Counted from the stretch's first letter, positions 1 to 12,639 are shown. The stretch is DNA of 64,000 nucleotides from Ampelocalamus luodianensis (GCA_036346255.1 CM070628.1:21219840-21283839), one strand, 5' to 3'. Numbers and translations are program-made. Notes: generated by a model not told the origin, from the letters alone.

Positions 1-183
1 GTGGCCTTCCCCCTTCCTTTTAAGGCCGACCAACTCAAATGGGCCAAGACCCCGTGGGCCAAAAGCCCAAGTTTTCTTACTCTCCCTCAGAAATCTGAAT
101 TTCTAAATTTGACTTAATTAATTCTCTCTCTAATTTAGTTGTTCTATCCCAAATATTCTTTCGAATACTTTTGGGGTATTACA
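1..183 (-). mobile_element. LTR 5' end fragment, Ty3/gypsy-like
   Basis: The stretch ends in GGGGTATTACA at 183. Read on the minus strand this is the classic plant Ty3 LTR start TGTAATACCCC. The LTR continues off the left edge of the window, so length and family cannot be given. Another LTR starting with the same 11 bases lies at 60887 on the plus strand, but the following sequence differs. Confidence 0.5.
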
Positions 184-1029
184 GGAACTACAGGGTATGT
201 TCTGACAAGCCATGTGCGTGATTTAAGAGAGAAGGTAGAAAAAATTTGAAAAATACAAACTTTTGAGTACATTGTTTTATTTTCCATCTTAAGATATCAT
301 AGGAGCTTATAAGGATTTTATTAATTTTCAGTTTTGTTTTGCTCGCCAAAGCACTAATTTGGCAGCTCATTTATGTGCAAAGCATGCGTCGAGTAATAGG
401 GAATTTTGCATTTGGTTCACCCAGTGCTAGCCTTCCTTTGTATTTTCCTACAACGATTGTACCCCTTTTAAGTAATATATGCTCCTTTATTCGCAAAAAG
501 GAGAGAGAGAGGGAGAGGTAGTGCAATTTTACTTGACAGTTTTTATGTAGCAAGATATTTTACGTAAATATTGTTGAAATATCCAAATGAATGAAATACG
601 TATGAACTTATAAGAATCTAGAGTTCCAATAAGGTGCATTAAGTACGTACATTATCTACTGTATTTTTATAGTCTGTATTCTAGAAGCATCTTAATGAAA
701 AATATCTTTGTTATCTTCTTAGTGGGCAAAAATCTAACGACTATCTAGATTAGAAATAAGAACATTAAACCTTAGTTGGGCAATATTTTTAAGTGCAACG
801 CCCATTTAACAATAATTCCAGATAGTGTGTACGGATTCTTCCCTCAGTTGCAATACAACTCTTGTATAAAACTATCTATTTTTCTTTGATTACATTATTT
901 AGTTTTTTACACCGTGTTACATTAAGTTCTTTGGTTAAGCATATTAGTTTTGTACAACCCATATTAATATACCCGATTCCACAATTATGTACCAATAATT
1001 AAACTAGATTTCTATTATTAATTTTTTTA
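184..1029. other. AT-rich stretch, nothing recognised
   Basis: No coding pattern, terminal repeats or RNA gene was recognised. A short GA-rich run lies near 500-517. Small ORFs here have no recognisable protein features. Confidence 0.5.
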
Positions 1030-1352
1030 GGAGTAGTTGAATATCAACAACTTATTACACATAATCCCATTTTTTTAGAACGAGTTGAAGGAGTTGGTTT
1101 TATTAGCGGAGAAGAAGCAACAAATTGGGGCTCATCGCGACGATCTTACGAGCTTCAAATACAACAGATCTTCATAAAGTTGATCCGATGAGTCGTACAA
1201 CCAATTCGATTGGAAAGTCCAATGGCGAAAGGAAGGGATTCATTAGCTCTTTATTTAGTAAGAATGGATGAAATGAGAGTCCATCAAATATGTTGAACAA
1301 GCTGTAGAGAAAATTCTGAGGCCCTTATGAGAATTTAGAAGTCGATGCTTTC
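1030..1352 (+). pseudogene. ndhH: Nuclear copy of plastid ndhH (NUPT), internal fragment
   Basis: Translation in shifting frames gives the central part of the chloroplast NADH dehydrogenase-like subunit H. The reading starts GVVEYQQLIT, continues with FLERVEGVGFISGEEA and NQFDWKVQW, and ends with GPYENLEV. In the plastid this protein is a subunit of the thylakoid NDH complex for cyclic electron flow. Here only about 105 of roughly 393 codons remain. The copy has small indels around 1133-1200 and 1280-1320, several substitutions, and no start or stop. It sits in AT-rich transposon-like DNA with no other plastid sequence beside it. It is therefore a decayed plastid-to-nucleus insertion and cannot make protein. 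Recognition rests on the protein motif order, which is specific to NdhH/NuoD. Confidence 0.88.
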
Positions 1353-2630
1353 TAGTTCTTCCATCTCATAAGAAATAGAAAATAATAAAGAATATATAAT
1401 CATATTTTATCTAGAAGTAAATGAAAAATATTTTGAAAAGAAATAGAAAACAAGTAAACCACATTAGTGTGCTAAAATTATAACTTTTATACAATAACAA
1501 GTTGATATTTGTTTCCACTTTAGAGAATGTGAATCTTGTAACTGTTGATGCTAGAAAACTGCATAAAAAGATTGAGATATACAAAGATTAGATAAACATT
1601 TATTCATGTAATATTTGACTCCTAAATTAAGTGAATCAAAATACAATAAAGAGACCTTCAGTTTCAAGATTCATAAAATCTTACATGCTTATTGAGTTAG
1701 AATAGAAAACTATCATTAACAAAAGTAAATGGTTGAAATCCACTGCACGTTAATGCACTTATATGTCATTTAACACTATGTTCTAAATTATTGTCATTAT
1801 ATTAGATGTGAGAAAACTAAATCCAAATATGTAAGCATTACACGTTACACTCTCTCGAAACTTCATTATCAGGACTGACCTAATATAATATCATCATAAT
1901 TACAACAACTTACAACAAATAATATTATTCGATGGAGTTTTCAAATAGGACAATGAAATGTGTTAACAAAATTGAGTTATAGTACACATATTTATAATTT
2001 CAAGCAAACATCATTTTGTATGTTGAGGTACTTGTATTCCATAACACATGATTAATGCATGCTTTACTCCAAATTCTAATATATTATTCAATTTTGTGAC
2101 TAAAAGTTTTTTGAGATAAATTAAGATTAATATTATGATTTCCCGGTTGATCCTTAGGAAAATAAAATAGATTGTTCAACTAAAGCAGCAACCTAGATGA
2201 ACATGCCACTTAGAGAAACATCCAATTTGAAGCATTTTGTGAACTTGGGGTACCTTCATGCAGATTTATTCATTTAATGCCATCTTGCATTTTTCACATT
2301 TGAAATTTTCCTCTACATACCAATATGTATGACACTAGTAGTATCACTATCATTTATAAGACCATTCTTTTAGAAAAAAGCATGATGGTACTACGAGATA
2401 GCTTCTTTACATTCGAGAGACATGGATGTTATTTGACATGTGTTGACCAGGTTTTAGACTCAAACAAGAGATTCAACTTTATTCATGTTAAAAATGATTA
2501 GAAGTCTTGATGTATATAGTTAAAGACTCCAATGTTCGCCTTTTTCTCATGCACATACTATTTCCATGTGATGCAATAAAATCCTTTCTTTTTATGATAG
2601 TTCATCTACAAATTAGAGGATCATAGACAC
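1353..2630. other. AT-rich intergenic DNA, nothing recognised
   Basis: No reading frame of note, no paired terminal repeats and no recognisable element ends were seen. The composition is like the flank on the other side of the ndhH fragment. Confidence 0.5.
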
Positions 2631-3050
2631 TGTAACATCCCAAATTTTACATATTTTTAGAATTCTTCTTTAAAATAATGTTTCATGAATTGTTCATAAG
2701 TGTCTGAAAGTAATTAAAGCTTAAAATGAATGTTTGAATTAAAATAATTTAATGTGATTAAATTAAATTTAAAACTATTTTATTCAGGTTGAAAAAATTT
2801 CAAAGTATTTACCTAATTTTTTGAAAATTTTATGAGTTTATTCGATATTTGTTTAGTTTTATTTGGAGTTTAATATATTTTTTAAAATAAAAAACTAATT
2901 AAAACTCTGGAAAATCTCGTGTGCCACATCTCTACGGACCACTCCTCTCCCTCTTCCATGAGTAGACTAAGGCCCACTCCTCTCTCTTTACCTTTGCTTG
3001 GGTCGAAGCCCACTCCCGGATCACTTGAAAATTCCTTGCGGGCATAGTTA
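2631..3050 (+). mobile_element. LTR 5' end fragment (TGTAACATCCC type)
   Basis: TGTAACATCCCAAATTTT at 2631 matches the 5' ends of the solo LTRs at 20835 and 33655. It is followed by AT-rich DNA and then C-rich leader-like sequence. No matching 3' LTR end, palindromic box or target duplication was found downstream, so it looks truncated near 3050. Confidence 0.45.
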
Positions 3051-4374
3051 TTGAAATCGGACCGGTCAGGCTCTCGGTTCACAGTTCCTAGACCAACCAA
3101 TGGTTCACTGGTTGGACCACCGAGTCACAAATAGTACTTGAATAATATAAGTTATATACTAAACACCCCAAGCAAGTTGGTGGAGTGGTCATCGTGTTTT
3201 CCCATATACTGAACCATCCACTTTGCATCCCTAGATCGAAAAGAGGCCAAGCTCCCGACGGCACAATTCCGGCTTTGGAGAGCGACAGTGTCAGGCTACC
3301 AGCTGCCAGAGATGGCATGGGCTTGGATTCCATATTGAGATCCCGCCTTCCACTCAAATCACTGTGGTTTTGTGCAAAGTTTGCGCCATAATATGCATGA
3401 TAATGTGCACTTACCATTATTAGGAGGTTTTCTTGCATCTGTAATTGCGAAAACATATGCCACACTAGCACTCTCATCCTCTCTTCCCAACACCTGTTTC
3501 TTTTAAATAGCATACGTGGTCACGTGTGCCCGCTTTGACAACCACAACCCCTCCCTAAAGATCCCAATTAACAAACAATAACATAATGCGAAAGTCTGAA
3601 CCCCCGTAGGGGTGGACATCGAGCCATGTACTCGTCTTATCGATTTTTTTCTAAAATTGATATATTTTGATTTAATATCATTTTATTTAAAGTTTGAAAG
3701 TATTTTTAGAACCGAACTAACGAGTCGAGCCAGAGTGAAATCCAATTTCATTCGAAACCGACTTATTTCAATGTTTAACAAATTAACAAGTGTAATTAGA
3801 GCAATTTTGAGCTGAGCCAACAAGCCACACCAACGAACTTTTTTTCACTGTAAGAGCTTGTTTGGGAAGCCAAATCCCGACCAGGATCCCAGCACAATCC
3901 ATGTGGGTTTTCGCCATAGGGGAAAATTCCACAGGCCAGCGCGGACCGATGTTTGGATGAGTAGGGATGAGATTTTCCTAGACCGATCCACCTTATTCCA
4001 CGGGGACAAAGAACCTCACCTCCCCACATGTTAATTTTTTTCCTTGTCTTCTCAAGCGACGCAGCACCGCCTCCCTCCCCATCATGATTTTGTGTATGCT
4101 TCCCTCCCGAGGCTACTTCCGCCTCCACGCGACCTCGCCACCAATACCTCCTCTAGATCCACACCGCTGCCTTGGTATCGAACACCTCATTGTCCCCCTC
4201 CTCTTGATATTGGCTTCACCGAGGTTGGCCTCAATCCCCTCTTGGATCTCACGGTTCACTGCCCGCCTACCCCGCTGTGCTGAAAGGATACGAGTAGGCT
4301 ACTCTAGCTGGCAATTCAAAAATTCTACCATGTAAACCAGGAATCCAAGCAAGTAGAAGATCACAGATCATTAC
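3051..4374. other. Unassigned sequence between LTR fragments
   Basis: No protein or element was recognised. The stretch 3842-4040, beginning GAGCTTGTTTGGGA, resembles the flank style of grass MITEs, but no matching inverted end was found. The C-rich ORFs at 4044-4335 have no known motif. Confidence 0.4.
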
Positions 4375-5168
4375 CACCAGACGCGCAGCGTAGCGGAAGT
4401 AGAGTTGGAATAGCCTGATCTAACGTAGAGCGCGTGATGAAGTGGTCGTAGTTGATCATCCAACATTGATCACGTCGATGCAATGGTCGTAGTCGATCGT
4501 CCAGCATTCTCACGAGTCGATCATCTCCTCCAGTAGCCTCTGCAGTTCATTATGAAGATCGTGGATCGTCCTCGAGCGCAACAGTAACCGTAGTAGCGCC
4601 TCTACAGTATCCACATGTCCAGGGAAGGAATACCGTACGTCGGTGTGCTAGCACCAAGTCGCACGGCAGGGCTCTCTCGATAAGTTGGTGGCTATGGTTT
4701 TTTGGTGGAGCGACTCACATGACTCGTATATCTCCCAATAGCCTCATGCATCTTCTTATATAGAGCCCATGATGGATCCTATCCGAACTTGTTTGTTCCA
4801 ATCCGTTGAGTGTGTGACTCTGTAGGTTCATGCGTAATCGGTTGTGACTCAGAAACCCTTTCCGTCCATGAGTCGTTAGCGGTTCCTAGTAGAACATAAC
4901 GATTTTCAAATACACACAAATTATATCGGACGAACCTTAATGCAATATGATTTATGACCAGGTCTCTATCCGATCAGTGACATCCGACCATAGATACATT
5001 TAGAACACCATCATATAAGTTAAAAGAGCTTCACCAACAAGTCACATACTTGTTAATCTTTATAACCGATGATTCATTTAAGGAACAGAATAACATTTAT
5101 TCAATAACTCATAAACATAGACATGATACAATCATCTCTATGATTGTCTCTATGGCATATCACCAACA
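4375..5168 (-). mobile_element. 3' LTR of a Ty1/copia element
   Basis: On the minus strand the LTR starts TGTTGGTGATATGCC at 5168, directly after a purine-rich tract (GTGCAAGTGAGAGAC). This is the arrangement of Angela/SIRE-type copia elements in grasses. The RNase H coding end lies just upstream (5189). A TATA-like CTATATAAG is present inside. The far end near 4375 is approximate: GC-rich sequence typical of the LTR end is visible, but no target duplication was found. Confidence 0.6.
4755..4763 (-). promoter_or_regulatory. TATA-like box in copia LTR
   Basis: The minus strand reads CTATATAAG about 410 bp inside the LTR start, the usual place for an LTR promoter. Position and sequence only; no transcript evidence. 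Confidence 0.45.
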
Positions 5169-5188
5169 GTCTCTCACTTGCACTAGAG

Positions 5189-6117
5189 TCAATCATATAG
5201 GTATCTTATATCCATTGCTCTTATGTGCGCCTCATACTTAGGTTGTGGGAGATGCTTTATCAATAGATCAGCAATATTCAAATCCATGTGCACTTTGCAT
5301 ATCTTCACATCACCTCTTTCAACGATCTCACGAATAATGTGATATCGTCGAAGTATGTACTTGGATTTTTGATGCGATCTAGGCTTCTTAGCTTGGGCAA
5401 TGGCTCCACTATTATCACAACAGTGATCCATTGGACTAGAAGCATATGAAATCACACCCAGTTCATTAATAAACTTCTTAATCCATACGACTTCTTTTGC
5501 AGCTTCCGAAGCCGCAATGTACTTAGCCTCTGTTGTAGAATCAGCAACCATTCCTTGCTTGGAACTTTTCTAGCTCACTGCTCCTCCATTAAGACAAAAC
5601 ACAAACCCGGACTGCGATTTGAAATCATCCTTGTTAGTTTGAAAGCTAGTATCGGTGTAACCATTTACAACCAGTTCTTCCTCAACACCATATACAAGGA
5701 ATGCATCCTTAGTTATTCTTAAGTACTTAAGGATATTCTTGACTGCTATCCAGTGACTTCACCTGGATCTGACTGATATTTGCTCGTAACACTTAGAGTA
5801 TACGACATATCTGGTCGTGTACAAAGCATGACATACATGATAGATCTAATAGCCGAAGCATATAAAATTCTACTCATTCTACATATAAAATTCTACTCAT
5901 TTTATCTCACTCATCAGTGGTCGTAGGACACTGACTCTTGTTAAGATTAATACCATGTGATATGAGCAAGAAACCTTTCTTGAAATCTTACAATTTGAAC
6001 CATTTCAACATCTTGTCAATGTACATATCTTGGCTTAATCCAATTAGCCTCTTAGATCTATCCCTATAGATCCTTATGCCCAAAATGTATGTTGCATCTC
6101 CTAAATCTTTTGAATAA
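5189..6117 (-). pseudogene. Ty1/copia pol 3' part: reverse transcriptase end and RNase H
   Basis: The 5189-5551 frame gives a copia RNase H C-terminus: STTEAKYIAASEAAKEVVWI, then CDNSGAIAQAK, SHQKSKYILRRYHIIREIV and DLLIKHLPQPKYEAH. Upstream to about 6117, in other frames, is the end of the reverse transcriptase domain, with ILGIRIYRDRSKRLIGLSQ-like sequence and DKMLKWF. The product would be the enzyme that copies element RNA into DNA and removes the RNA strand. Gag, protease, integrase and most of the RT are missing, and there are stops and frame changes between 5552 and 6117. The order RT-RNase H-LTR is as expected for copia. The break at 6117 coincides with the start of a different LTR, so the rest was probably lost by deletion or later insertion. 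Confidence 0.85.
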
Positions 6118-6251
6118 GATTACAATGGGAATGCACCATGCTCAGGATGAAAGGGGTGCAACTAAAACTATCCGTATGATCTCTATCTCTCTCTTTTGTC
6201 GCCTGACCTTGCCCTTTATATAGCGTTAAAGGGGTGACAGTTACTGCCTAC
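6118..6251 (-). mobile_element. Older LTR segment with promoter, split by a solo LTR
   Basis: The segment joins directly onto 12192 onward, because the solo LTR between them is bounded by the duplication CCTAC. On the minus strand it carries CTATATAAAG (about 6213-6222) followed by a leader rich in GA. This resembles the promoter and start of a Ty3 LTR. The other part, 12192 to about 12480, would lie upstream. Family not determined. Confidence 0.45.
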
Positions 6252-7184
6252 TGTGGGGACCCCGGTAATTATCTCCATAAGACCGAGATTAAACAAGGTC
6301 TTAGGGACATAATCACGGGTCTCCGGGAAATGAATTCCAATTTAACTCTATCTAAGTGAGAGGCTTAGCCGAATACTAGAGCCTTAACGATCATGCGCGC
6401 TGTTCCTTTGCGAGCGCTACATGATTGTCGATTCTCTTTCGATTCGAAGCACTACACTTAGTGAGTTAAATGGGGATTCATCAATAACGAGTATGACTTA
6501 TATTGGCTCCCAAGATCAACAACCAATATACTCATACCCTCATCCAACGTTGATTACATCCATACAACGCATACAACAAGAGATTAAAAAGACATACTGC
6601 ATAATAGTTAAGGTCTACAGCTTATTACATACGGTCGACCGGCCAAATTCAAAGTAAAGTACCAAGTAGCAGCGGAAACACATAAATAGACCAAAAGACC
6701 AGCAATGGTATGCCCCATAACCCATCGGCAACCAACTGGGAGTTAGATGATAGCAAACTACTCATCGGTGTCGCCTAAATCGACACCGATAAGCTCATCG
6801 TGTCCGAATCCTCCTCACCAAAAAAGCCAAGAACACCGGCTGAGTACAAAGAGTACTGCAAGTCTTACACAAATAAAAATAGTTATGCATAAGGTCATTC
6901 CAAGGACGGGCTTATATTGGCTTAATTTTTTGCGAAAACGACGCAATACTGAACAACCTACACATACTAGTTTTTCACGTGCCTTTTCAAAATCAGATTT
7001 GAAGTAGAAGTAAAGCATGTGAATAAGTAATGAATTCAATAACAAATGAATCATACCAACAACAAAGTGGCGGTCCACTTTGATACAACAACAAGCATGA
7101 ACATCCCATTCATGTCAATACCAAGTTATAACCACAATTTTAATTTCAAGTCTAACAATAAGCAGCCACAAGTTTCAAGCGGTC

Positions 7185-7256
7185 GTCCATAACCGTGGAC
7201 ACGGCTATTCGAATAGATTATACCCTGCAGGGGTGTACTACTTTACCCACACGACT
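7185..7256 (-). repeat. Palindromic LTR box, copy 1
   Basis: Contains GTCCATAACCGTGGAC (7185-7200, inverted arms GTCCA/TGGAC), the palindrome CTATTCGAATAG (7205-7216) and TACCCACACGAC. The same block occurs in four other LTRs of this window, about 930 bp from the LTR 3' end here. Confidence 0.8.
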
Positions 7257-7385
7257 TGATTAGCCCGTAAGCCTCCAGATGCCTCCGAATATAGCATACT
7301 TCCTAAGGTATGCCGGCCGGGTAAATCGAGATACGGTCGTTTTTAGCAAGAAGATCCTATTGAGCTAAGTCTCTCAACCCATGGC

Positions 7386-7465
7386 TCCTAGGAAACACAA
7401 GACGTTAACGCCTCCATCCTATATATCCTAGGAAACACAAGACGTTAACGCCCCCATCCTATCGG
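7386..7465. repeat. Two-copy 40-bp tandem repeat
   Basis: TCCTAGGAAACACAAGACG begins at 7386 and again at 7426. The two 40-bp units differ at only a few bases. It lies inside the long solo LTR, just upstream of its palindromic box. Confidence 0.8.
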
Positions 7466-10400
7466 CCCAAAAGGAACACGGGATTTCACGGTCCCATGCC
7501 CTTACAATTTCACCACCGTGGGACTCAACACAATAAAACCTTCCCCCTACTTAACCATACGGCACCCATATACCGCGTGTGATAGTACGAGTTTTGCTTG
7601 AATCGCAACAACCCAAAGTTCGGTCCTTAATTGTCCAGACAAGCCAAACCACATACCCAAATCTCGTGCACGAAGGCACCATCACTAACCAACACTTGTC
7701 CAGACCAAAAGCTCATTTAAAAATGACAAAATTTCACTTATAAAATAGATACGAAGATCTGAAACAAAAGTATACCAAGAGACTTGTGTTTGTCCCATAA
7801 TTGTCGGGTTATTCCCGACAATCAAACTACCGGTTCTAGACTTGCACGACTAAGCAAACTCGAACAACATTACTTCACTCATCCTACCATAGCATTTCAT
7901 TAATGGAATAATTCATGGATAGCCTCAATGACAAGATAATAGGATGTGTCTAACCATTCATAACAAAAATAGCGACAATATAAGACTATCATGCAAGCAA
8001 TTATCATTGCATCTACCCTAGCAAAATTGTGATCAAATATGATGCAAAAGAAAGTTCAAAGGATGCTTGCCTTGCTGTTAGTTCACTTGCTCACTCTCGG
8101 TTACTTACTCTCATACTTCCGGCAACTCGGAATCTAAAGAAAAAGGCGATATCGAATAAACACCGAGAATTAGCCAAAAACTCAAGTTGCTCTAAAATGC
8201 ATGAAATTTATACAGTAGCTATATTATGATTTTAGATGAATTTAGGTACAAAAATTATTCCATTTGGAGTTTATATGAGAGAGTTATAGTAGTTTGAAAA
8301 TCAGATTTTTGGGAAATGTTTGAAAAATGGTGGTTCATTTCATCGCTCACCCGAATTTAATTATGTTGTGAAAATTTGTAGAATTCTCGTGGAGATAAAA
8401 ACTACATGGTTAGATATAGAATAATATTTTATGGACAACCCAATTGGATTCATCCCATTTGGAGTTCAATTGAATTTTCTATGAATTTTTGAAGTTAAAC
8501 AATTTCTAGCGTAAACATTATTCTTTTCTGAAATTTCTATTGCAATAAATATTTTTTATACGTAGGCTGACCTAGCCTCTACCATGACAAGTGGGGTCTA
8601 TGTATTTTCTTTTCTTTTCAATTTATTTCCTAAAAGGAAAACATCTACCGACAAATCTAATCTTCTCATAATCATATACTTAACCGATTCTCCGGTGTCG
8701 AATCCAATCACATGCATAACACTCTCCAATCATATTCTCATATCTTATTCTAAATCTCGTACTAACCTCCACTAAGACATTATCAAGGTAGTCAATCCAT
8801 CGAGGGATGCCCGAACTCACGATCTTCTAAATATACAACCTATCCGATAATTACACAAAATCCACCGACTCATGGGCATATGACCATGATTGAATCCATT
8901 GACCGTTCTCCGATATACTATTTAAGCTAATACTAACTATCTAGCTCTACTAGCCTCTCCTCGGCAAATCACATTCCTATACACCAAAATTTCCACCAAC
9001 CGAGGTTTATTTGACCAACCGATACGTAATGAGCTTAACAATTTTAATAACACAACCCACATCTAATAGTTTACTAATAAATCAACTTACATCTATTTCA
9101 CCAGACTAGTCATGTAGGACAACTACTAATCCAATCACATATATGCGCCTCTACGATCAACTAATAATCATTCATCCACTAATCCAATAGAGGCACAATT
9201 CCACCGACTCGGTACGTAGGACTTTTCTATTAATTACATGGCAATCCGAATATTTATCTACAATCAAATAATCTATTCTACCATCTCCCAAATTCTAGCA
9301 TATAAGATTCGCATAACAATCAGTTAAGGCCTCCGATCAAACAATCCAAAAATATACTTAATCCGACATCAAACGAGCAACAATACACATATATAAAAGA
9401 TATATCAGTAAACATCAACACATACGTCAACCATCAAGTAATAAATTACAAAAAATCTTAATGCGTCCTATCTCCAAAAATTACAAGTCCAATATGAGAA
9501 GAAACCTCTAATTAATTTATCCTCCAAAGATCACCACTAGCGTCCATACGACTTCACAATAATATTGTCCGATCAAATAATCAACTCATATATTTTAGCT
9601 AGCATCTACTGATCAATAAGATACATATTCCGCTAAGATGATAAAATTACTCGCATATACGGACATACATCGCAAGAAAACGCCTACGTATAAATAAGAT
9701 GTAACTGGAGAATTACATCGGTTTTAAGCTACCAATTAATTTTACCATTAAACATGCATAAATAGATGCTATGCTCATGACTAATATGCAACATGCACGA
9801 CTAATATCATAGCATGGTAACAAAAATACACTAAAGATTTTTACCGCGGCACTAGCCGTGCAAATCGTCAATGGGCGTCGTTTTCTTGGCTCCACATCCG
9901 CATACGCCGTAGTCCTCGCCGATCTCGCCTCCGCTCGACCTCTCATCCACGTCCCGCTCTGCATCGGCGTCGTCGCTCTCGGCCACACCCACGGAGCCGC
10001 TACCGACGCTGCGCTCAAACGCGACACGCCACACCGCCTCACTTTGCTCGGGCCACCGGGCCACTGCATGCATGGCCGTCACATGCATGCGCCGCGCAAT
10101 GCCTCGCCTTCCTTGCCTCTGGCCAGCTCCTCCTCGGCATCGAGCCGCTTCCATCCCTGTCGTCGCGCGCCCGAGCTATGTCTGAGCCGCTGGACAGTGC
10201 CTCGGCACCCTCATGCCGCGTACTGGGCCGCCACCAGGCCTCGCCGAGCCGCTGCCGCTACTTCCTCGGCCATGCATTGTCACTGCTGGTCTTCTTCGCA
10301 GCAGAAGTCGCATCGCACGCCGCGCCGCTTCATGCATGCATGCAGCGATGGCATGCGGTACCGCTGCCGCGCCCGACGCCTTGCCCATGGATGTTGCCGC

Positions 10401-11038
10401 CGAGCCGCGACGCTCTCGCCGCCGTCGCACCCTCGCTCGGGCGCTGCACTGCCGGCCCTCCATGCCGCCGCACCGACGCCGCGCACCACCCTCGGCGCCT
10501 CAAGATCACTCGCCAAGCATCATCGCACTCAGCCGCCACCGTGTCATCGCCTTCCATCGTGTCGCTTGCCGTGGTCGCACGGCAGCCGTGTCCTCGAGCC
10601 GCCGGCCACGCCCGCGCCGTCCGGGCTGAATGGAGCTGCTGCACCATTGCATGCATGCTCGCACACTCGGTCGCCTCGGCCGCGTCACCAAGCCGCCGTT
10701 GGCGGCGCTGTGGCCAAGCCTCGCCACGGCCTCGCCGGCCATGCCTGGCGCCGCGCGGTGCATCCGGCCACCGTCCGAAGCCCGCTCCTTGCCGCCGGCC
10801 ACCTAGCGCGCCGCCGCCCTCGGCCGTAGCTCCTTGCACCCGACGTTGCCTTGCTCCCGGGCGTAGCTCCACGCCTTGCCGCTAGCCACTACTTGCCATC
10901 GCTACGCACTTGCCCAAGCCGCCGGGCCGCTCCCGGCCGCATGGAGCTCGCTCCATGCTCCCATGCGGTGCCAAGCTCCTGCCGGTGGTCATGACCGAAC
11001 CGTGCGGCGCCATCTGCCGCTTCTTCCCTTCCTCTCAA

Positions 11039-11858
11039 ACTTGCTCAAAAGTTCTTGCATGCGAGAACAAATCGGCAAAATGGATCACTCTCGAGATGAG
11101 GATCGCTATGATATAACATGCATTGAAAGATTTATGATGCTTGGTGGAGTTTGGAAGGAGAGAAGTTGTAGGAAAAGAGTTCATGTGCTTTGTGTTCGCT
11201 CTGGGAAGAAGACAGGCGATGGGAAGAAGGAACAGGGAGCAGAATGTACATTGGTCTCTTGTTCACTGAGCACAATAATTGGAGTGGTAAAGATTTGCTT
11301 GGTACTGGGCACAAGGAAAAAGCGCAGTGTGGTGGGAAGGGCTCGGTTGGGGTGAGAAAATGGTAGTGCAATGAGTCGTTTTGGGTTGGGAATGGAAGAT
11401 GCAGGAGATCAATAAAGAAAGGAAAGATGGCATTAGCTAGGAGGTGTGTGTTCTACTGGGTTGCAGGAAATGGCAGGGAGTGGTGAAGCTTTGCATGACT
11501 GAGGAATAAACAAATAGAGGTGAGTAGAGGTAGAGGATGGTTGAGTAGTTATGTGCAAGAATAAAAATATGGAAAAGGTGGCAGTGGGAGGGCATTGAGA
11601 AATGGCAGTGGGGTGCTCCTTGAGAAAAGAGGACTGTGGTGGCTTTGGTTGGTGGCATAAAGGTAAACAGGAATAAAAATTAACAAAGGAATAAATAGCA
11701 GCATTTCTTCCTCCTTTTCTACAACCCGCTCAAACGACCTCGCATGCGTGAGCTAGTCGCTAAAATGGAACGCTCCCGAGACAACGATCGCAATGGTATA
11801 ACATGCATTGCAAGATTTCTGGTTTTTGTTTGTGATTGCGAGGAGAGAAGTTGGAAGA
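11039..11858. repeat. Diverged direct repeat inside the long solo LTR
   Basis: About 130 bp at 11039-11170 and 11727-11858 match in order: CTTGCATGCGAG/CTCGCATGCGTG, AAAATGGA, CTCGAGA/CCCGAGA, then ATAACATGCATTG and GAGAGAAGTTG. The spacing is about 690 bp. This may be an internal duplication of the LTR and could help explain its length. Confidence 0.6.
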
Positions 11859-12191
11859 AAAAAAATGGACATGCAGGCGTCTCGTCTGCGGTTAGTCGGA
11901 CTAGAAAAGAGCGACGATACTAATGCATGCAAGTTGACATGATTTTTGAAAAGCATGTGAAAACAAGAAATAAAAATAATTTAATTTAAATGCGGTCTCT
12001 CGAACAATTTGAATTAGTATTGTTGGTCATTATTATTATTATTTTCATACAACTTTTAAACAACTCGATTCGATTTTAGAAGCAACATTTGAATTAACAT
12101 AGGAAAAATTTTAAAACATTGCCAAATATTTATTAGATCGCCACATTAAATATTAGCATCTCGATTCTAAAAATCAGGATGTTACACCTAC

Positions 12192-12480
12192 GGAGAGACG
12201 TCTTATCTGTTCCTTAATCTCACACATGGGCAACAGTTGTTGTCAGCAAGTCTCCTTCCACGCTCGATCATCGAGCGGATATTGTCAGAGATATGAGGCG
12301 ACATTGTGCAGTTACGTTAGAGAGAGATGATCACACGTTTCCTTTTAATAGTCGATTGAGGTGGACATATTCCCTGCGCTGAAAGTTGGGTCCACATGTC
12401 TTATGGTGGTACTTGTTTGACCAGGGGGTGGTCAATGCTCGAGTTGGATTAAGTATGTTCTCTCCAACCAAGGGTATACA
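12192..12480 (-). mobile_element. Continuation of the older split LTR
   Basis: Directly follows the second CCTAC copy and so joins to 6251 in the pre-insertion sequence. No coding content. The distal border is not clear; Stowaway-like sequence begins after about 12490. Confidence 0.35.
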
Positions 12481-12492
12481 TGAAAATCATAT

Positions 12493-12638
12493 GTACATAT
12501 TTATCTCAAAAAATATTTTATAATATTATAATTCCATTAGGTGTTATAACTATATTTCAAATAAATATTAGTGATCCAAATTATATTTTAGAGACCGTAT
12601 CAACGTCTGAAAAGACATGTAGCTATAACCGGAGGGAG
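12493..12638. mobile_element. Stowaway-type MITE, one end visible
   Basis: The right end reads CCGGAGGGAGTA, the reverse complement of the common grass Stowaway terminus TACTCCCTCCG. The interior (AGACCGTATCAACG, AAATTATATTTTAGAG) also fits this group. No clear left terminus was found, so it is probably truncated. Confidence 0.45.
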
Positions 12639-12639
12639 T

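Larger units (their letters stand above)
6252..12186 (-). mobile_element. Very long solo LTR (5.9 kb), flanked by CCTAC
   Basis: On the minus strand the unit starts TGTAACATCCTGATTTT at 12186 and ends CCGGGGTCCCCACA at 6252. The five bases CCTAC occur on both sides (6247-6251 and 12187-12191), a Ty3-type target duplication. There is no pol coding sequence, primer site or polypurine tract inside, so it is a solo LTR or a non-autonomous unit. It contains a GC-rich block (about 9850-11030), the palindromic box at 7185-7256, a GTACTC hairpin at 6842-6857 and a splice-donor-like AAGGCAAGC at about 8070. At 5935 bp it is unusually long and may contain unrecognised insertions. The large ORFs in the GC-rich block have no domain I recognise. 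Confidence 0.72.

Noticed and set aside
3150..3250. tRNA-like or SINE-like sequence (GGTGGAGTGGTC followed by CCCTAGATCGAA)
   Set aside because: Only weak A- and B-box resemblance; no cloverleaf, no tail and no target duplication.
9858..10829. 323-codon plus-strand ORF and overlapping minus-strand ORFs
   Set aside because: They lie in a GC-rich LTR leader, are low-complexity and rich in Ala, Arg and Pro, and have no motif. The open length is explained by base composition.
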